NCBI GenBank assembly: GCA_965263285.1
Contig: CBDHHD010000004.1
Coordinates: 372,001 to 436,000, forward strand
Reading direction: 5' to 3'
DNA: 64,000 nt
From: JASGCP01 sp965263285
Lineage (GTDB): Bacteria > Bacteroidota > Bacteroidia > Chitinophagales > Chitinophagaceae
Below, piece after piece: positions 1-10,159 of the stretch. Under the pieces are notes generated by a model. The model saw only the letters and a list, made by a program, of their open reading frames with translations, was not told where the DNA came from and did no database searches. Positions within the stretch are counted from its first letter, which is position 1, and every line of letters begins with the position of its first letter. The position numbers and the translations under genes were made by a program.

Positions 1-1
1 C

Positions 2-3000
2 CAGGGTATTCCCTTACAAATTCGACAAAATTATATATATCTCCCATTATATGATTCTATTAAAGCAGTGGCGCAGACCTTTGCTAATTTAGATAGGTTT
101 TCAGCTACAGGCCAAGTGCGTGGATCAGGGGGAGGAGAGATTTATTTAGGGGGATTTAATATTCCTCCAGGTAGCGTAACTGTTACCGCAGGGGGACAGT
201 TGCTACAAGAAGGATCAGATTATGTGATTGACTATAATTTAGGATCATTAAAAATATTAAACCAAGGTATTATTGATGCGGGCGTGCCTGTAAATGTACA
301 GTTTGAAAATAATGCTACTTTTGGAACACAACAGAAAAATTTTCTTGGCTTTAGAATCGATTATTTTGCTAGTAGAAAACTTGTATTAGGAGGTACCATT
401 GTGCAATTGGCAGAACGGCCTTATTTTAATAAAGTAAATTATGGAGATGATCCTATTAAAAATACGATGTATGGTTTAGATTTTGATTATCATACGAGTT
501 TGCCAGGACTTACTTATTTGTTAAATCATTTGCCATATAATTCATTCACGGCACCAAGCACATTACATGCCTTTGGTGAAGGCGCTTATCTACAATCAGG
601 TCATGCCTCACAAATTGGAGTAGGGAATAGTGGCACTGTGTATATTGATGACTTTGAAAATAGCACCAGCAATATTGACTTACGATATCCATCTGTATCT
701 TGGGTATTGTCGTCTACACCAGCAAGTTTTCCAGAATCACAATATTTGAATGATTTACGATATGGATATAATAGAGCACGATTAGCTTGGTATTCAGTAG
801 AACCCGCTTTGCAGGATAAAACCAATATTACCAATCCCTTGCGTACTAATTTAGCTGCATTGAGCGACCCGAGATCACGACAAGTGCTTACGCAACAGTT
901 ATATCCTCAACAAACTATTCAGCCTTCTGATATTGTTACCCAAACATTAGATGTGGCTTATTATCCTTCAGATCCAGGACCATATAATTTTCAAACAGAC
1001 CCCGCTCAAATTAATGGAAATGATAAATTTATTAATCCTTCTACTAAATGGGGCGGTATGATGCGTGCTTTACAACAAACAGATTTCGAAACAAATAATA
1101 TTCAGTATGTAGAGTTTTTTATACAAGATCCTTTTATTCTTAACCCTAATAGTACAGGGGGTAAGTTGATAATGGATTTAGGACTTATTAGTGAAGATAT
1201 TTTAAAAGACGGGAAGCGATCTTATGAGCAAGGATTGCCTACTCCTACCATTCCTGCCCAAGTAGATACTACTACGGTTTGGGGACAAGTGCCTTTAAAT
1301 CCTGTTTCTGTTACTCGATCATTTAGTAATGCAGCAGGCGATCGCCCTTATCAAGATGTAGGATTAGATGGATTAAGTGATGTGCAAGAAAGAGTTAAGT
1401 TTCGCCCCTATCTTAATCAACTTAGTAATATATTTGGTCCTAATGCAACGATTACTTTATTGCGCAATATTGATCCTTCTAATGATGACTATGTTTGGTA
1501 TAGAGATCCAAGCTATGATGCCATGAATGCAACGATATTAAATAGATATAAATATTATAGTAATCCAGAAGGCAACTCTCCTATTGCATCGTCAACAGCT
1601 AATACACAGCTCACCCCTGCAGCTACTTTATTTCCCGACGATGAAGATGTTGACGGAGACGGAATTCTTAACCAAGTAGATCAGTATTATGAGTATGAAA
1701 TTAATCTACAGCCGGGAATGGGAGTAGGTACAAATCCCTATATTACTGATAAGAGAGTAGTAAATTATACCGCAGCCGACGGAACCGCCAGAACAGAGAA
1801 TTGGTATATTTTTAGAGTGCCTATTAGTTCTTATGCAAGCAAAGTAGGGAATGTAAATGACTTTCGATCTATGCGACATATGAGAATGTATTTAACAGGT
1901 TTTACCGATTCGGTTGTATTGCGATTTGCAGAATTAAATCTTGTAAGAAATGTATGGAGAACATTTACTTTTTCGGTAGATACAACAGGTAATTATGTAC
2001 CCTTGCCAGCTAACTCGCCTACTACTTTTGATATCATAGGCGTTAATATAGAGAATAATAGCACGAGATCCCCTGTTAATTATGTTATTCCACCAGGTAT
2101 TCAACGACAACAAACGGTGGGCATTAATGGAGTTAGCTTGTTACAAAATGAGCAATCCATGAGCTTGCGTGTACGCAATTTAGCACCAGGAGATGCTCGA
2201 GCAGTTCTTAAAACATTTTCTTTAGACCTTCGACAATATGGACAAATGTCTATGTTTATTCATGCCGAAAGTGTCATAGGGCAACCTGCATTAAAAAATG
2301 GAGACATATCAGCAGTGATTCGTATAGGACAAGATTTTCAAAGTAACTATTATGAAATCACCGTGCCACTTCAAATTACCCCTCCTAATAGCAATTATCC
2401 GCAAGGTTCTACAGATGTGTGGCCTGTTGGCAATAATCTCGACTTTTCTTTGCCTGATTTAATTAATTTAAAACTGCGGCGAAATGGTAAAGGAGTTGCC
2501 ATTGGTAGCTATTACTCCGAATGGATTGGAGGTAAAAAAATCGCAGTATATGGAAATCCTAACATAGGACAAATCTATGGTGTTCTTATTGCAGTAAAAA
2601 ACAATAATATTTCGGGTGCGCCTATTAATACAGAAGTATGGGTAGATGAATTACGATTGTCAAAAATAAACGAACAAGGGGGATGGGCTGCCTTAGGAAG
2701 GGTGGATGTTCAAATGTCAGACTTAGGCACACTCACCGTATCTGCTAATACGTATACCTTTGGCTTTGGTTCGTTAGACCAAAGTGTAAATGCAAGAGCA
2801 AAGAATAGCTTGTACCAAATTGATGCAGGTTTAAATATTAATTTGGCTAAATTCTTGCCCCCACAAGCACGGATAAATTTACCTTTATATGCAAGTATTA
2901 GTAGAATTGTTAAGACGCCTCAATTTGATCCATACGATCAAGATGTTACTTTAAAAAGCGAATTGGCAAATGCTACTTCTAAGCGACAGCGAGATTCTAT

Positions 3001-5491
3001 TAGAAGTGTAGCCATAGAGCAATCTACTATATCAACCATTAATCTTACCAATGTAGGTTTCCTGCCGAAAGGACATATATTCCCATGGACCATTAGCAAC
3101 TTTACATTTAGTTACTCGCTATTTCTTGCACAAACATCAAGTCCTATTATAACAAATAATCGTATTACAAGGCATCATTTTAATATTACTTATGCATATA
3201 ATGCTCCAGCCATTAATCTTACATTTTTTAAAAGAAGATTTCGAAATCAAAGCCCTTGGTTGGGTTTAATAAGAGACCTCAATATTACTCCTTATCCCAG
3301 TATATTTGGCTTTCGAGCAGATATTGATAGGCAATTTGGGATCTATGTCCCGAGAGTCATAAGCCCAGATAAGTCTGTTAATCGCGTTGATACTACTTAC
3401 GACAAGTATCTTACTTTTAATCGATTTTATAATGTTCGGTGGAACCTTACTCGCTCCATTGCTATCGATTTTAGTGCTGAAAATTATGCACGAGTAGACG
3501 AGCCCTTTGGTGCTCTTAATACACAAAGCAAACGAGATACAGTATTAAGCCGACTTTTAACAGGGGGTAGAAATGTATTGTATACGCAAAAACTATCGGT
3601 TAATTATACGCTTCCTTTTTCCAAATTGCCTCTTACGAGTTGGATAAATGCACAATATAATTTTAATGTGAATTATAGGTGGATTGCTGCGAGTTTATTA
3701 GCAAAGAACTTAGGTAATTTTTTGGAAAACGGTCAAAATAATCAAATTACTGCACAGTTTGATTTTATTAGATTGTATCAACGATCTAGGGTGTTAAGAG
3801 GTTTTTTAAATCATAGAAATGTGCAAAGAAATACGAATGAAACTAATAATGTTAATTCTTCTCCATCTTTGGGGGAACCACCCCCATTGCCTACTATACC
3901 ACCCCGTCATGAAGTGATTGTAGATAAGAAGGGGAAACCATTAAAGGGAAAGGCTAAACGAGAAGCACTGCAAAAGTGGAGAGCCTTGAAAAGAAAAGTG
4001 CGCGCTTTGAAAAGACAGCAACTTCAAAGTAGAGCAGTTGAATTGAATGGTCTTACAAAGGCAGGAGCAGGGTTGCTAACAGTTGTTAAATCGGCTACCA
4101 TTAGTTATAACGAGGCATACCAAAGTAGAATACCTGGTTGGTTAGATAGTACCCAAATACTAGGCGTTAATCTCAGAACCATGCAACCCGGTTTTGATTA
4201 TGCTTTCGGCTATCAACCTAATGCTAATTGGTTGGCAACAAAAGCCAGACAAGGATTACTATCTAAAGATTCTTTGTTTAATGATTTCTTCCGACTTAAC
4301 TATTCTCAGAAAATTGATGCAGGAGTCTTATTAGAACCTATTAGAGGTCTGAATGTAGAAATTACACTTCAAAAAACATTTAGCAAGGACTTTCAAACTA
4401 TATTCAAAGATACATTAAATGGGAGAGGAACATTCAATGCATTAAATCCATTAGCATCTGGTGGCTTTTCTGTTTCTTATGTGTCTGTTCAAACCTTATT
4501 TAGTAGTGTGAGAGCCAATCAAGCGAGTGCTACTTTTACAAGGTTTCAAAATAATCGCATTATTATTTCTCAACGATTGGCAGAGCAAAACCCTTATTGG
4601 GTGGCCGCAGGACGACCCTTTACACCTGATGGCTATGCTAAAGGATATGGTAGATACCAGCAAAATGTATTAATCCCTTCTTTCTTATCAGCATATACAG
4701 GCAAGAGCCCTTATGCTATTGGACTCCTTCAAGATGCCAATCCTAGTATTAGTTCAAATCCTTTTAAATCTATTTTCCCTTTGCCTAATTGGAAACTCTC
4801 TTATGCAGGACTTACACAATTGCCTTTTTTTGCAAAGTATTTTTCTTCTTTTACAGTATTGCATGCATATAATTGTAATCTTAGCATGAATGGGTATTCA
4901 AGTTTGCTTAACTTTTTTGACCCTTATAATTTAGGACAGCCTGCATTTATAGATCCTACAAGTGGTAATTACATTCCTTTCTATCTCGTTCCTAATATTA
5001 CTATTCAAGAATCTTTTAGTCCCCTTATTGGATTTGATGTTACTACTATTAATCAAATTGGATTTAGATTTGAGTATAAAAAAAGCCGACAACTTAGTTT
5101 AAGTCTTATCAATTATCAGATGAGCGAAGTAAATAGTACCGAATGGGTTGTGGGTGTAGCTTGGCGTAAAAGAGGATTAAAATTGCCTTTTAAAATACCT
5201 TTTTCAAAAGGAGTTCGTGTGTTAAAAAATGATTTGAATCTTCGATTCGATTTTGGTATTCGAAATGATTTTCAAAGCAATAGCCAATTAGACCAACCCA
5301 ATGCCTATACCACAGGAGGACAACAAGTCATCTCTATTCAACCTTCTGTTGATTATGTGATTAATAATAGCATAAGTATTCGTTTATTCTTAGACCAACG
5401 GCAAACAATACCATATATTTCCACAGCACCTCCCATTACTTCTACGAATGGCGGGGTACAACTACGCATTAGCTTAAATAGTGGGCAGTAA
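2..5491 (+). CDS. sprA: SprA, type IX secretion outer-membrane translocon (5' end outside window)
   Basis: Large outer-membrane protein of the Bacteroidota type IX secretion system (SprA/Sov), through which T9SS cargo crosses the outer membrane; also needed for gliding where present. The frame is already open at base 2 and runs without a stop to 5491 (about 1830 residues seen, while SprA is usually above 2300), so the N-terminal part lies upstream of the window; the GTG at 68 is an internal codon. Visible features are long stretches of alternating beta-strand-like sequence rich in Asn, Tyr and aromatic residues, an acidic DDEDVDGDG calcium-binding-like loop near the middle, and a basic low-complexity insert around 3910-4040. 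It shares the window with porV, its partner. Identification rests on overall resemblance to SprA. Confidence 0.9.
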   Translation, partial: QGIPLQIRQNYIYLPLYDSIKAVAQTFANLDRFSATGQVRGSGGGEIYLGGFNIPPGSVTVTAGGQLLQEGSDYVIDYNLGSLKILNQGIIDAGVPVNVQFENNATFGTQQKNFLGFRIDYFASRKLVLGGTIVQLAERPYFNKVNYGDDPIKNTMYGLDFDYHTSLPGLTYLLNHLPYNSFTAPSTLHAFGEGAYLQSGHASQIGVGNSGTVYIDDFENSTSNIDLRYPSVSWVLSSTPASFPESQYLNDLRYGYNRARLAWYSVEPALQDKTNITNPLRTNLAALSDPRSRQVLTQQLYPQQTIQPSDIVTQTLDVAYYPSDPGPYNFQTDPAQINGNDKFINPSTKWGGMMRALQQTDFETNNIQYVEFFIQDPFILNPNSTGGKLIMDLGLISEDILKDGKRSYEQGLPTPTIPAQVDTTTVWGQVPLNPVSVTRSFSNAAGDRPYQDVGLDGLSDVQERVKFRPYLNQLSNIFGPNATITLLRNIDPSNDDYVWYRDPSYDAMNATILNRYKYYSNPEGNSPIASSTANTQLTPAATLFPDDEDVDGDGILNQVDQYYEYEINLQPGMGVGTNPYITDKRVVNYTAADGTARTENWYIFRVPISSYASKVGNVNDFRSMRHMRMYLTGFTDSVVLRFAELNLVRNVWRTFTFSVDTTGNYVPLPANSPTTFDIIGVNIENNSTRSPVNYVIPPGIQRQQTVGINGVSLLQNEQSMSLRVRNLAPGDARAVLKTFSLDLRQYGQMSMFIHAESVIGQPALKNGDISAVIRIGQDFQSNYYEITVPLQITPPNSNYPQGSTDVWPVGNNLDFSLPDLINLKLRRNGKGVAIGSYYSEWIGGKKIAVYGNPNIGQIYGVLIAVKNNNISGAPINTEVWVDELRLSKINEQGGWAALGRVDVQMSDLGTLTVSANTYTFGFGSLDQSVNARAKNSLYQIDAGLNINLAKFLPPQARINLPLYASISRIVKTPQFDPYDQDVTLKSELANATSKRQRDSIRSVAIEQSTISTINLTNVGFLPKGHIFPWTISNFTFSYSLFLAQTSSPIITNNRITRHHFNITYAYNAPAINLTFFKRRFRNQSPWLGLIRDLNITPYPSIFGFRADIDRQFGIYVPRVISPDKSVNRVDTTYDKYLTFNRFYNVRWNLTRSIAIDFSAENYARVDEPFGALNTQSKRDTVLSRLLTGGRNVLYTQKLSVNYTLPFSKLPLTSWINAQYNFNVNYRWIAASLLAKNLGNFLENGQNNQITAQFDFIRLYQRSRVLRGFLNHRNVQRNTNETNNVNSSPSLGEPPPLPTIPPRHEVIVDKKGKPLKGKAKREALQKWRALKRKVRALKRQQLQSRAVELNGLTKAGAGLLTVVKSATISYNEAYQSRIPGWLDSTQILGVNLRTMQPGFDYAFGYQPNANWLATKARQGLLSKDSLFNDFFRLNYSQKIDAGVLLEPIRGLNVEITLQKTFSKDFQTIFKDTLNGRGTFNALNPLASGGFSVSYVSVQTLFSSVRANQASATFTRFQNNRIIISQRLAEQNPYWVAAGRPFTPDGYAKGYGRYQQNVLIPSFLSAYTGKSPYAIGLLQDANPSISSNPFKSIFPLPNWKLSYAGLTQLPFFAKYFSSFTVLHAYNCNLSMNGYSSLLNFFDPYNLGQPAFIDPTSGNYIPFYLVPNITIQESFSPLIGFDVTTINQIGFRFEYKKSRQLSLSLINYQMSEVNSTEWVVGVAWRKRGLKLPFKIPFSKGVRVLKNDLNLRFDFGIRNDFQSNSQLDQPNAYTTGGQQVISIQPSVDYVINNSISIRLFLDQRQTIPYISTAPPITSTNGGVQLRISLNSGQ

Positions 5492-5516
5492 ACTAAATTG
5501 AAAATTGGCTACATCC

Positions 5517-5680
5517 TTTTTTAAGGTGCTAAGAGAAATACAGTGGTAAATACTTAGTTAACTCAATAGGTTTAATGAAGTGTATGAATGATAAAATAAT
5601 TATAAGTATGTAAATAATAACTTTAAATTTTCAGGCTTTATTTTGTATCAAGACAAAAGAAAAAAGAAGGTAGTGTTCAT
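5517..5680 (+). repeat. Relic of type A palindromic element (left end)
   Basis: Starts with GGCTACATCCTTTTTTAAGG, the left terminal sequence of the A-type element, in the variant that continues GTGCTAAGAGAAATACAG (also at 10990). The central hairpin is missing, although a short ATCAAGACAAAAG motif near the end is retained. It lies just after sprA. The right boundary is unclear. Confidence 0.6.
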
Positions 5681-5752
5681 AAAAGTGTGTAAAAGGGCTT
5701 TTAAAAAATTAGATAATTTGCAAATATTTTATAACCCTTAAATCAATAAATT

Positions 5753-5842
5753 ATGAAAGTTACATTAGAACAAATTGCCTCAGAATTAGATAGTATGGCT
5801 ACATCTTTTTTTGAGGTGCTGGAAGCATGGATTATTAAATAA
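5753..5842 (+). pseudogene. Possible gene start truncated by a type A element
   Basis: An ATG at 5753 opens a frame reading MKVTLEQIASELDSM and then runs directly into the left end of the element at 5797, which supplies an in-frame tail (ATSFFEVLEAWIIK) and a stop at 5840. The first 14 or so residues look like ordinary coding sequence and do not recur in other element flanks, so this may be the start of a gene cut off by the insertion. No family is recognised and no continuation was found downstream. Low certainty. Confidence 0.25.
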
Positions 5843-6180
5843 ATATAAACATGGAAATAATAGGAAATATTTGATGAGGACTGCCCTCAGATAAAGAGCG
5901 TTACAAAACGAGGTGATCGAAGCGACCAGCGAGAATGTGGAGGCGGGAATTTTTATATATGAATCGTTATGATGAGCATAAAGTATGTACATAAAAGATC
6001 ACTACGGATAAGCTCATCATAACGATTCATACCTAACCGCCTCCCATTCATTCTCGCTAGCGTAGCGAGCCGTAGTTTTGTAGCTCTTTATCTGCAGGCT
6101 TGATTTTTTCTTTGTTTCTTTCTTTTGTATCAAGACAAAAGAAAGAAAAGGATATAAAAACAAATTACTAACCTATACCT
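5797..6180 (+). repeat. Type A palindromic element, right end missing
   Basis: Begins GGCTACATCTTTTTTTGAGG. It contains the shared core: a left arm with AGATAAAGAGCGTTACAAAA and TGAATCGTTATGATGAGC, a short spacer, and the inverted right arm with GCTCATCATAACGATTCA and GTAGCTCTTTATCTGCAGGC. The usual right terminus (AGCACCTCAAAAAAAGATG) is absent. The element lies between the convergent genes sprA and osmC. Confidence 0.85.
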
Positions 6181-6336
6181 CAAGACAAAAGAAAGAGTAG
6201 TTACTAACGAATAATATTTTTTGTGTGATTAATAATATCAGTCATTACTCAACTAAACAATACATAAGTCTTTCGTAAATAAAAAACATGTACCCATACT
6301 TTTTGTATGGATACATGTTTGAATAAAAATGTACAA

Positions 6337-6786
6337 TTATACTGCAACGCTGTAATTAACTTGATATTTGATAGGTGTAGGATTAGATATATTATCATTA
6401 ACAGGGCATCTGTCTTTTACCTTTTCTAATAAAACTTGAATTAAAGATTTAGGTGCCTCTGATTGAATATCTATGGTTACCTGAAGACCTAAAAAGCCTG
6501 CTCTTTCTTTATTAGAAATACCTAATAATCTATCAGGGTTAATATCGCCTTCTACATGAATGCGTAGCGATTCTATGACAATATTTAACTCTTTGGCTAT
6601 AAGGTTAACTACTACATTTAAGCATCCTGCATATCCCGCTAAAAGATATTCTACAGGATTAGCCGCTATATCAGAACCTCCTAATGACACAGGTTCATCA
6701 ATGGTTAAAGAAAATTGCCTTGATTTGCCTTGAAACTTAGTAGGGGTAAGGCATTCCCCTTGAAACGAGAAGTGTAATGTGCTCAT
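6337..6786 (-). CDS. OsmC/Ohr family peroxiredoxin-like protein
   Basis: 149-residue OsmC-superfamily protein. Members reduce organic peroxides or handle reactive sulfur species through two conserved cysteines; here they are Cys55 (in AGCLNV) and Cys127 (in DRCPVND), the typical spacing. The N-terminal strand region and the NPVEYLLAGYAGC helix are characteristic. The start lies 26 nt after the metY stop on the same strand, so the two are probably co-transcribed and would share the cysteine-responsive leader upstream of metY. A thiol-based peroxidase beside a sulfhydrylase makes sense as a sulfur/thiol unit. The exact substrate cannot be read from the sequence. Confidence 0.85.
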   Translation of the reverse strand: MSTLHFSFQGECLTPTKFQGKSRQFSLTIDEPVSLGGSDIAANPVEYLLAGYAGCLNVVVNLIAKELNIVIESLRIHVEGDINPDRLLGISNKERAGFLGLQVTIDIQSEAPKSLIQVLLEKVKDRCPVNDNISNPTPIKYQVNYSVAV

Positions 6787-6812
6787 ATAATTAAAATTAA
6801 AAGTTAAAAAAA

Positions 6813-8141
6813 TTATGCTAATACAGATTCTTTAGAATGGGCAATGGCGTATATAGATTGCTCTATATCTGCAATAATATCGGTAATATTTTCTATGCCT
6901 ACAGATATGCGAACGAGTCCAGGAGTAACTCCAGCACTTAATTGCTCTATATCGCTTAGCTGTTGATGGGTAGTAGATGCAGGATGAATAGCCAAGGTTT
7001 TTGAATCTCCTACATTGGCTAAATGACTAATTAATTTAAGGTTATTGATAAATTGTTTGGCATACTCTTTGCCTTTTTTAAATTCAATACTAAGTACACC
7101 TCCTGTACCTTTGGGTAGGTACTTTTTTCCCAATGAATAGTATTTATTACTAGGCAAACCAGGGTAATTTACCTTGCTTATTTCTGGATGTTGTTCTAAA
7201 AAGTGCGCTAATGTATTGGCGTTTTGAATGGTTCTTTCTATTCGTAACGATAGCGTTTCTAATCCTTGTAGTAATAAGAATGCGTTAAAAGGACTTAATG
7301 AAACCCCATAATCCCTTAATCCTTCTACCCTTGCTTTAATAATAAAAGCAATATTAGGTAATCCAAGGGTGTTTTTTTCACCAAAAGTATCCCAAAATTT
7401 TAATCCATGGTATCCTTCAGAAGGTTCTGTAAATTGAGGAAATTTGCCATTCCCCCAGTTATAGTTTCCTCCATCTATAATTACGCCACCCATGGTAGTG
7501 CCATGCCCACCAATCCATTTGGTAGCCGATTCTACTACAATGTTAGCTCCATACTGAATAGGTTGAAAGAGGTAACCCGCTGCTCCAAATGTATTATCTA
7601 CAATGAGGGGAATATCATATTCTTTTGCAACAGCTACTATTTTTTCAAAATCAGGAATGTTTAACTCAGGGTTGCCAATAGTTTCTATATATAACGCTTT
7701 TGTTTTGTGATCTATTTTTTCTCTAAATGATGCTGCACTTGCTCCATTTGCAAATCGTGCTTCAAATCCTAATTTTTTGAATTGAACTTTGAATTGATTA
7801 TAAGTTCCTCCATATAAATAAGAGCTTGTTACAAAATTGTCTCCTGATGTTAAGATGTTTGCAAAAGTTAAAAACTGTGCTGCTTTTCCTGAAGAAGTTG
7901 ATAAGGCTGCTACTCCTCCTTCTAAAGCTGCTACTCTTTTTTCAAATACATCATTCGTTGGATTCATGATTCTTGAATAGATATTGCCAAATTTCTTAAG
8001 AGCAAAGAGATCGGCAGCATGATTGGTGTTGTCAAATACAAAAGATGAGGTTTGATAGATAGGAACAGCTCGAGCCTTAGTAGTGCCTACTGTTTCTTGC
8101 CCTGCATGAAGTTGTAATGTTTCAAATTGATAGTTACGCAT
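6813..8141 (-). CDS. metY: O-acetylhomoserine sulfhydrylase (Cys/Met metabolism PLP enzyme)
   Basis: PLP-dependent enzyme that makes homocysteine from O-acetylhomoserine and sulfide; some members also act on O-acetylserine. Seen: the LQLHAGQE N-terminus of this family, the IYSRIMNPTNDVFEKRVAALEGG substrate/PLP region, and the PLP lysine in SATKW (Lys208), followed by GGHGTTMGG. With ATG at 8141 the protein is 442 residues, the usual MetY size; the 18-residue upstream extension is rejected because it lies inside the terminator-like hairpin of the leader. It is preceded by a Cys-rich leader peptide and attenuator (8163-8391) and followed closely by osmC. Separation from MetZ or cystathionine synthases relies on overall similarity. 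Confidence 0.9.
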   Translation of the reverse strand: MRNYQFETLQLHAGQETVGTTKARAVPIYQTSSFVFDNTNHAADLFALKKFGNIYSRIMNPTNDVFEKRVAALEGGVAALSTSSGKAAQFLTFANILTSGDNFVTSSYLYGGTYNQFKVQFKKLGFEARFANGASAASFREKIDHKTKALYIETIGNPELNIPDFEKIVAVAKEYDIPLIVDNTFGAAGYLFQPIQYGANIVVESATKWIGGHGTTMGGVIIDGGNYNWGNGKFPQFTEPSEGYHGLKFWDTFGEKNTLGLPNIAFIIKARVEGLRDYGVSLSPFNAFLLLQGLETLSLRIERTIQNANTLAHFLEQHPEISKVNYPGLPSNKYYSLGKKYLPKGTGGVLSIEFKKGKEYAKQFINNLKLISHLANVGDSKTLAIHPASTTHQQLSDIEQLSAGVTPGLVRISVGIENITDIIADIEQSIYAIAHSKESVLA

Positions 8142-8162
8142 AAAAAATGAATTTAAAAAGTG

Positions 8163-8210
8163 AAAAAAATATCTATAAAAAACCCTGTGTAACAAGATTT
8201 TTTATAGATA
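8163..8210 (-). terminator. Attenuator hairpin before metY
   Basis: On the minus strand TATCTATAAAAAA (8210-8198) pairs perfectly over 13 bp with TTTTTTATAGATA (8182-8170); the loop is about 15 nt and contains TCTTGTT, and a T-run follows at 8169-8163. The stem is AU-rich, as expected in this genome. It ends about 20 nt before the metY start codon. Confidence 0.7.
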
Positions 8211-8281
8211 ATGTACGATATGTTTAAATGGAGGAAAGAGATCAACGGGTATACAAAATCATAAAGAAAGTCTTGTTGTTA

Positions 8282-8332
8282 TTATTTACAACAACAACAG
8301 CAACAAGAACTATGATGAATGTATATACGCAT
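8282..8332 (-). CDS. Cysteine-run leader peptide
   Basis: Short frame ATG (8332) to TAA (8282) encoding MRIYIHHSSCCCCCCK. Six consecutive cysteine codons (UGU UGC UGU UGU UGU UGU) are hardly expected by chance in 16 codons. The stop codon directly precedes the segment that can act as antiterminator. A ribosome slowed on the Cys codons when charged tRNA-Cys is low would leave that segment free and favour read-through into metY. It is too short for routine gene finding. Function is inferred from layout. Confidence 0.75.
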   Translation of the reverse strand: MRIYIHHSSCCCCCCK

Positions 8333-9648
8333 GAATAGATAATTAAAGACGATATTATATGTAAAATATAGACTTAATAAATGCAAAAATATAGTTTTTT
8401 TTTAAAATGGATAATTTTTTTTTAGAGTATGATTGCTAAACGCCGATTGCTTAATAAGGGCTATTGTTAAAAGAATTAGTTAGCTAGTAATTATTTTTAA
8501 AATTTCATCTTTAAACCATTTCGTTGTTGATAAATCAAGTAAGCAATACTTGAATTGATTCAGATATTCTTTATTGAAATAGTCTTTCATGTTGAAGTAA
8601 GGATAGAAATCTTCAATGCTATCACTACGCAATGCATCAACGATATCATCTACATTATCATCTTTTTTTTTAATACACTCCCTAAATTCTACGCAATGAT
8701 TTCTTGAAGTTGCAATTTTACTAGCTATATAAAGTAGTTGATCATTTTTTTGTTTTGTAATTTCATCAATATAGTTATCTCTGTTAAATCCTGGCAAATT
8801 TAATTCGCTAATGTTATCTGGGTGATATATGTAATTTTCAAAACTATAGAGTGATAAAATTTTAAAGTTTGGTAATTGTTTTTTTATTTCTTCTATTTCA
8901 TTGGTTCTTAAATAATCTCTGTCTCTTAAACCCAATTTATCCTTGTCTTCTTTTATTGTTCGAAACACGTCTCGGTTATTGTTAGCAGGCAAAAATAAAT
9001 ATCCTTGCTCTCCTAAAGCGGCATTAAAATATTGGCTATCTTTGTTTTCAACAATAATCAATTGGTATCCTTTAAGTATAGAGGTAATAATTGATTTTGG
9101 AATGGCAATATCATAAGCATCTGGCTTGTCTTTTGTAATAGGAAGTAATTCTTTTTTGGTGTCAAAATTTAATAAGTTGAAATCAATTATGGAAGCATCT
9201 GCATTGTTTTTTGCGTAGTCAATAAATCCTAAAGCATGTGAAGCGGTCCATAATTGAGCATTGTTAGGAATCCATCTGGTTACAATTTCATGTAATAAAT
9301 TTGATTGCAAAGAGGTGTTTAAATGGCAATCCATCTCGTCAATAAAAATAATGGCATCTTGGTAATGATCTTGTCGTACAATAAAATTGATTAGTAAAAT
9401 AACAACTTGCTTTTCACCATGACTTAATAAATCATAATTGATTTTTGATTCACCTTTTTTAAAGATAAGTTTGGCGTTATTATTGGGTGAAGCGTCTTCA
9501 AATTCAGCTATTTGAATCGTTGTGGTTTTATCACCACCAAAAATGTTTAGCAAAGACTCATTTAGAGGATTAATTAAATCTTTGAAAATCTGTAAGGTAT
9601 CTGCTTGTTTGCCACTGAATATGGGCTCTCTTACAGCTTTATTTATTT

Positions 9649-10159
9649 GGTATAACGATTTTTTTAGTGAGCGATGACAAAGATAATATATTTTTAAAAA
9701 AACCAATTTATTTTTGGCTACGGCTTTTTTTGAGGTGCTGGAAGCATGGATGATTACATACATATAAACATGGAAATAATAGGAAATATCTGATGAGGAC
9801 TGCCCTCAGATAAAGAGCGTTACAAAACGAGGTGAGCGAAGCGACCAGCGAGAATGTGGAGGCGGACATTTTTATATATGAATCGTTATGATGAGCATAA
9901 TGTATGTACATAAAAGATACCTATGGATAAGCTCATCATAACGATTCATACCTAACCGCCTCCCATTCATTCTCGCTAGCGTAGCGAGCCGTAGTTTTGT
10001 AGCTCTTTATCTGCAGGCTTGATTTTTTCTTTGTTTCTTTCTTTTGTATCAAGACAAAAGAAAGAAAAAGATATAAAAAAACAAATAATGAATCTATACC
10101 TGAGTCATTACAAAAAAAGGTGTATTTTAATACCTGCTCACTAAAAAAGTCGTTATACC
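9649..10159 (+). mobile_element. Type B palindromic element inserted in the ATPase gene
   Basis: Non-coding 511-bp element. Its terminal inverted repeats are GGTATAACGATTTTTTTAGT at the left and the complementary CTAAAAAAGTCGTTATACC at the right. It is flanked by an exact 8-bp direct repeat ATTTATTT (9641-9648 and 10160-10167). Inside are a copy of the type A left end (GGCTACGGCTTTTTTTGAGG) and the shared long inverted-repeat core. No transposase is present, so it must have been mobilised in trans. Confidence 0.92.
9678..9706 (-). promoter_or_regulatory. Outward-facing promoter-like sequence of type B element
   Basis: On the minus strand TTG (9706-9704), 18 nt, then TATCTTTG (9685-9678). This is close to the Bacteroidota TTG-N19-TAnnTTTG promoter. 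It points out of the element toward the 3' part of the split ATPase gene. Confidence 0.5.

Larger units (their letters stand above)
8142..8391 (-). promoter_or_regulatory. Cysteine attenuator leader of metY-osmC
   Basis: Read on the minus strand, the order is: a TATTTTTG -7-type box (8384-8391), about 45 nt of leader, a 16-codon leader peptide with six consecutive Cys codons (8282-8332), an AACAAGA-containing segment (8271-8280 and onward), then a hairpin with a U-run (8163-8210) just before the metY ATG. The AACAACAAGA segment can pair with the UGUUGUUGUU run of the Cys codons, or alternatively with UCUUGUU in the hairpin loop and part of its left arm. This is the layout of ribosome-stalling transcription attenuation. 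Base pairing was judged by eye. Confidence 0.75.

Noticed and set aside
68..70. GTG at 68 as start of the sprA-like gene
   Set aside because: The frame is open from base 2 and coding-like upstream; SprA is much longer, so the true start is outside the window.
6110..6145. The CTTTCTTTTGT...ACAAAAGAAAG stem inside the elements as intrinsic terminators
   Set aside because: The stem is A/T-only apart from a few bases and lacks a consistent U-run after it on either strand. It may affect transcription, but I cannot call it a terminator.
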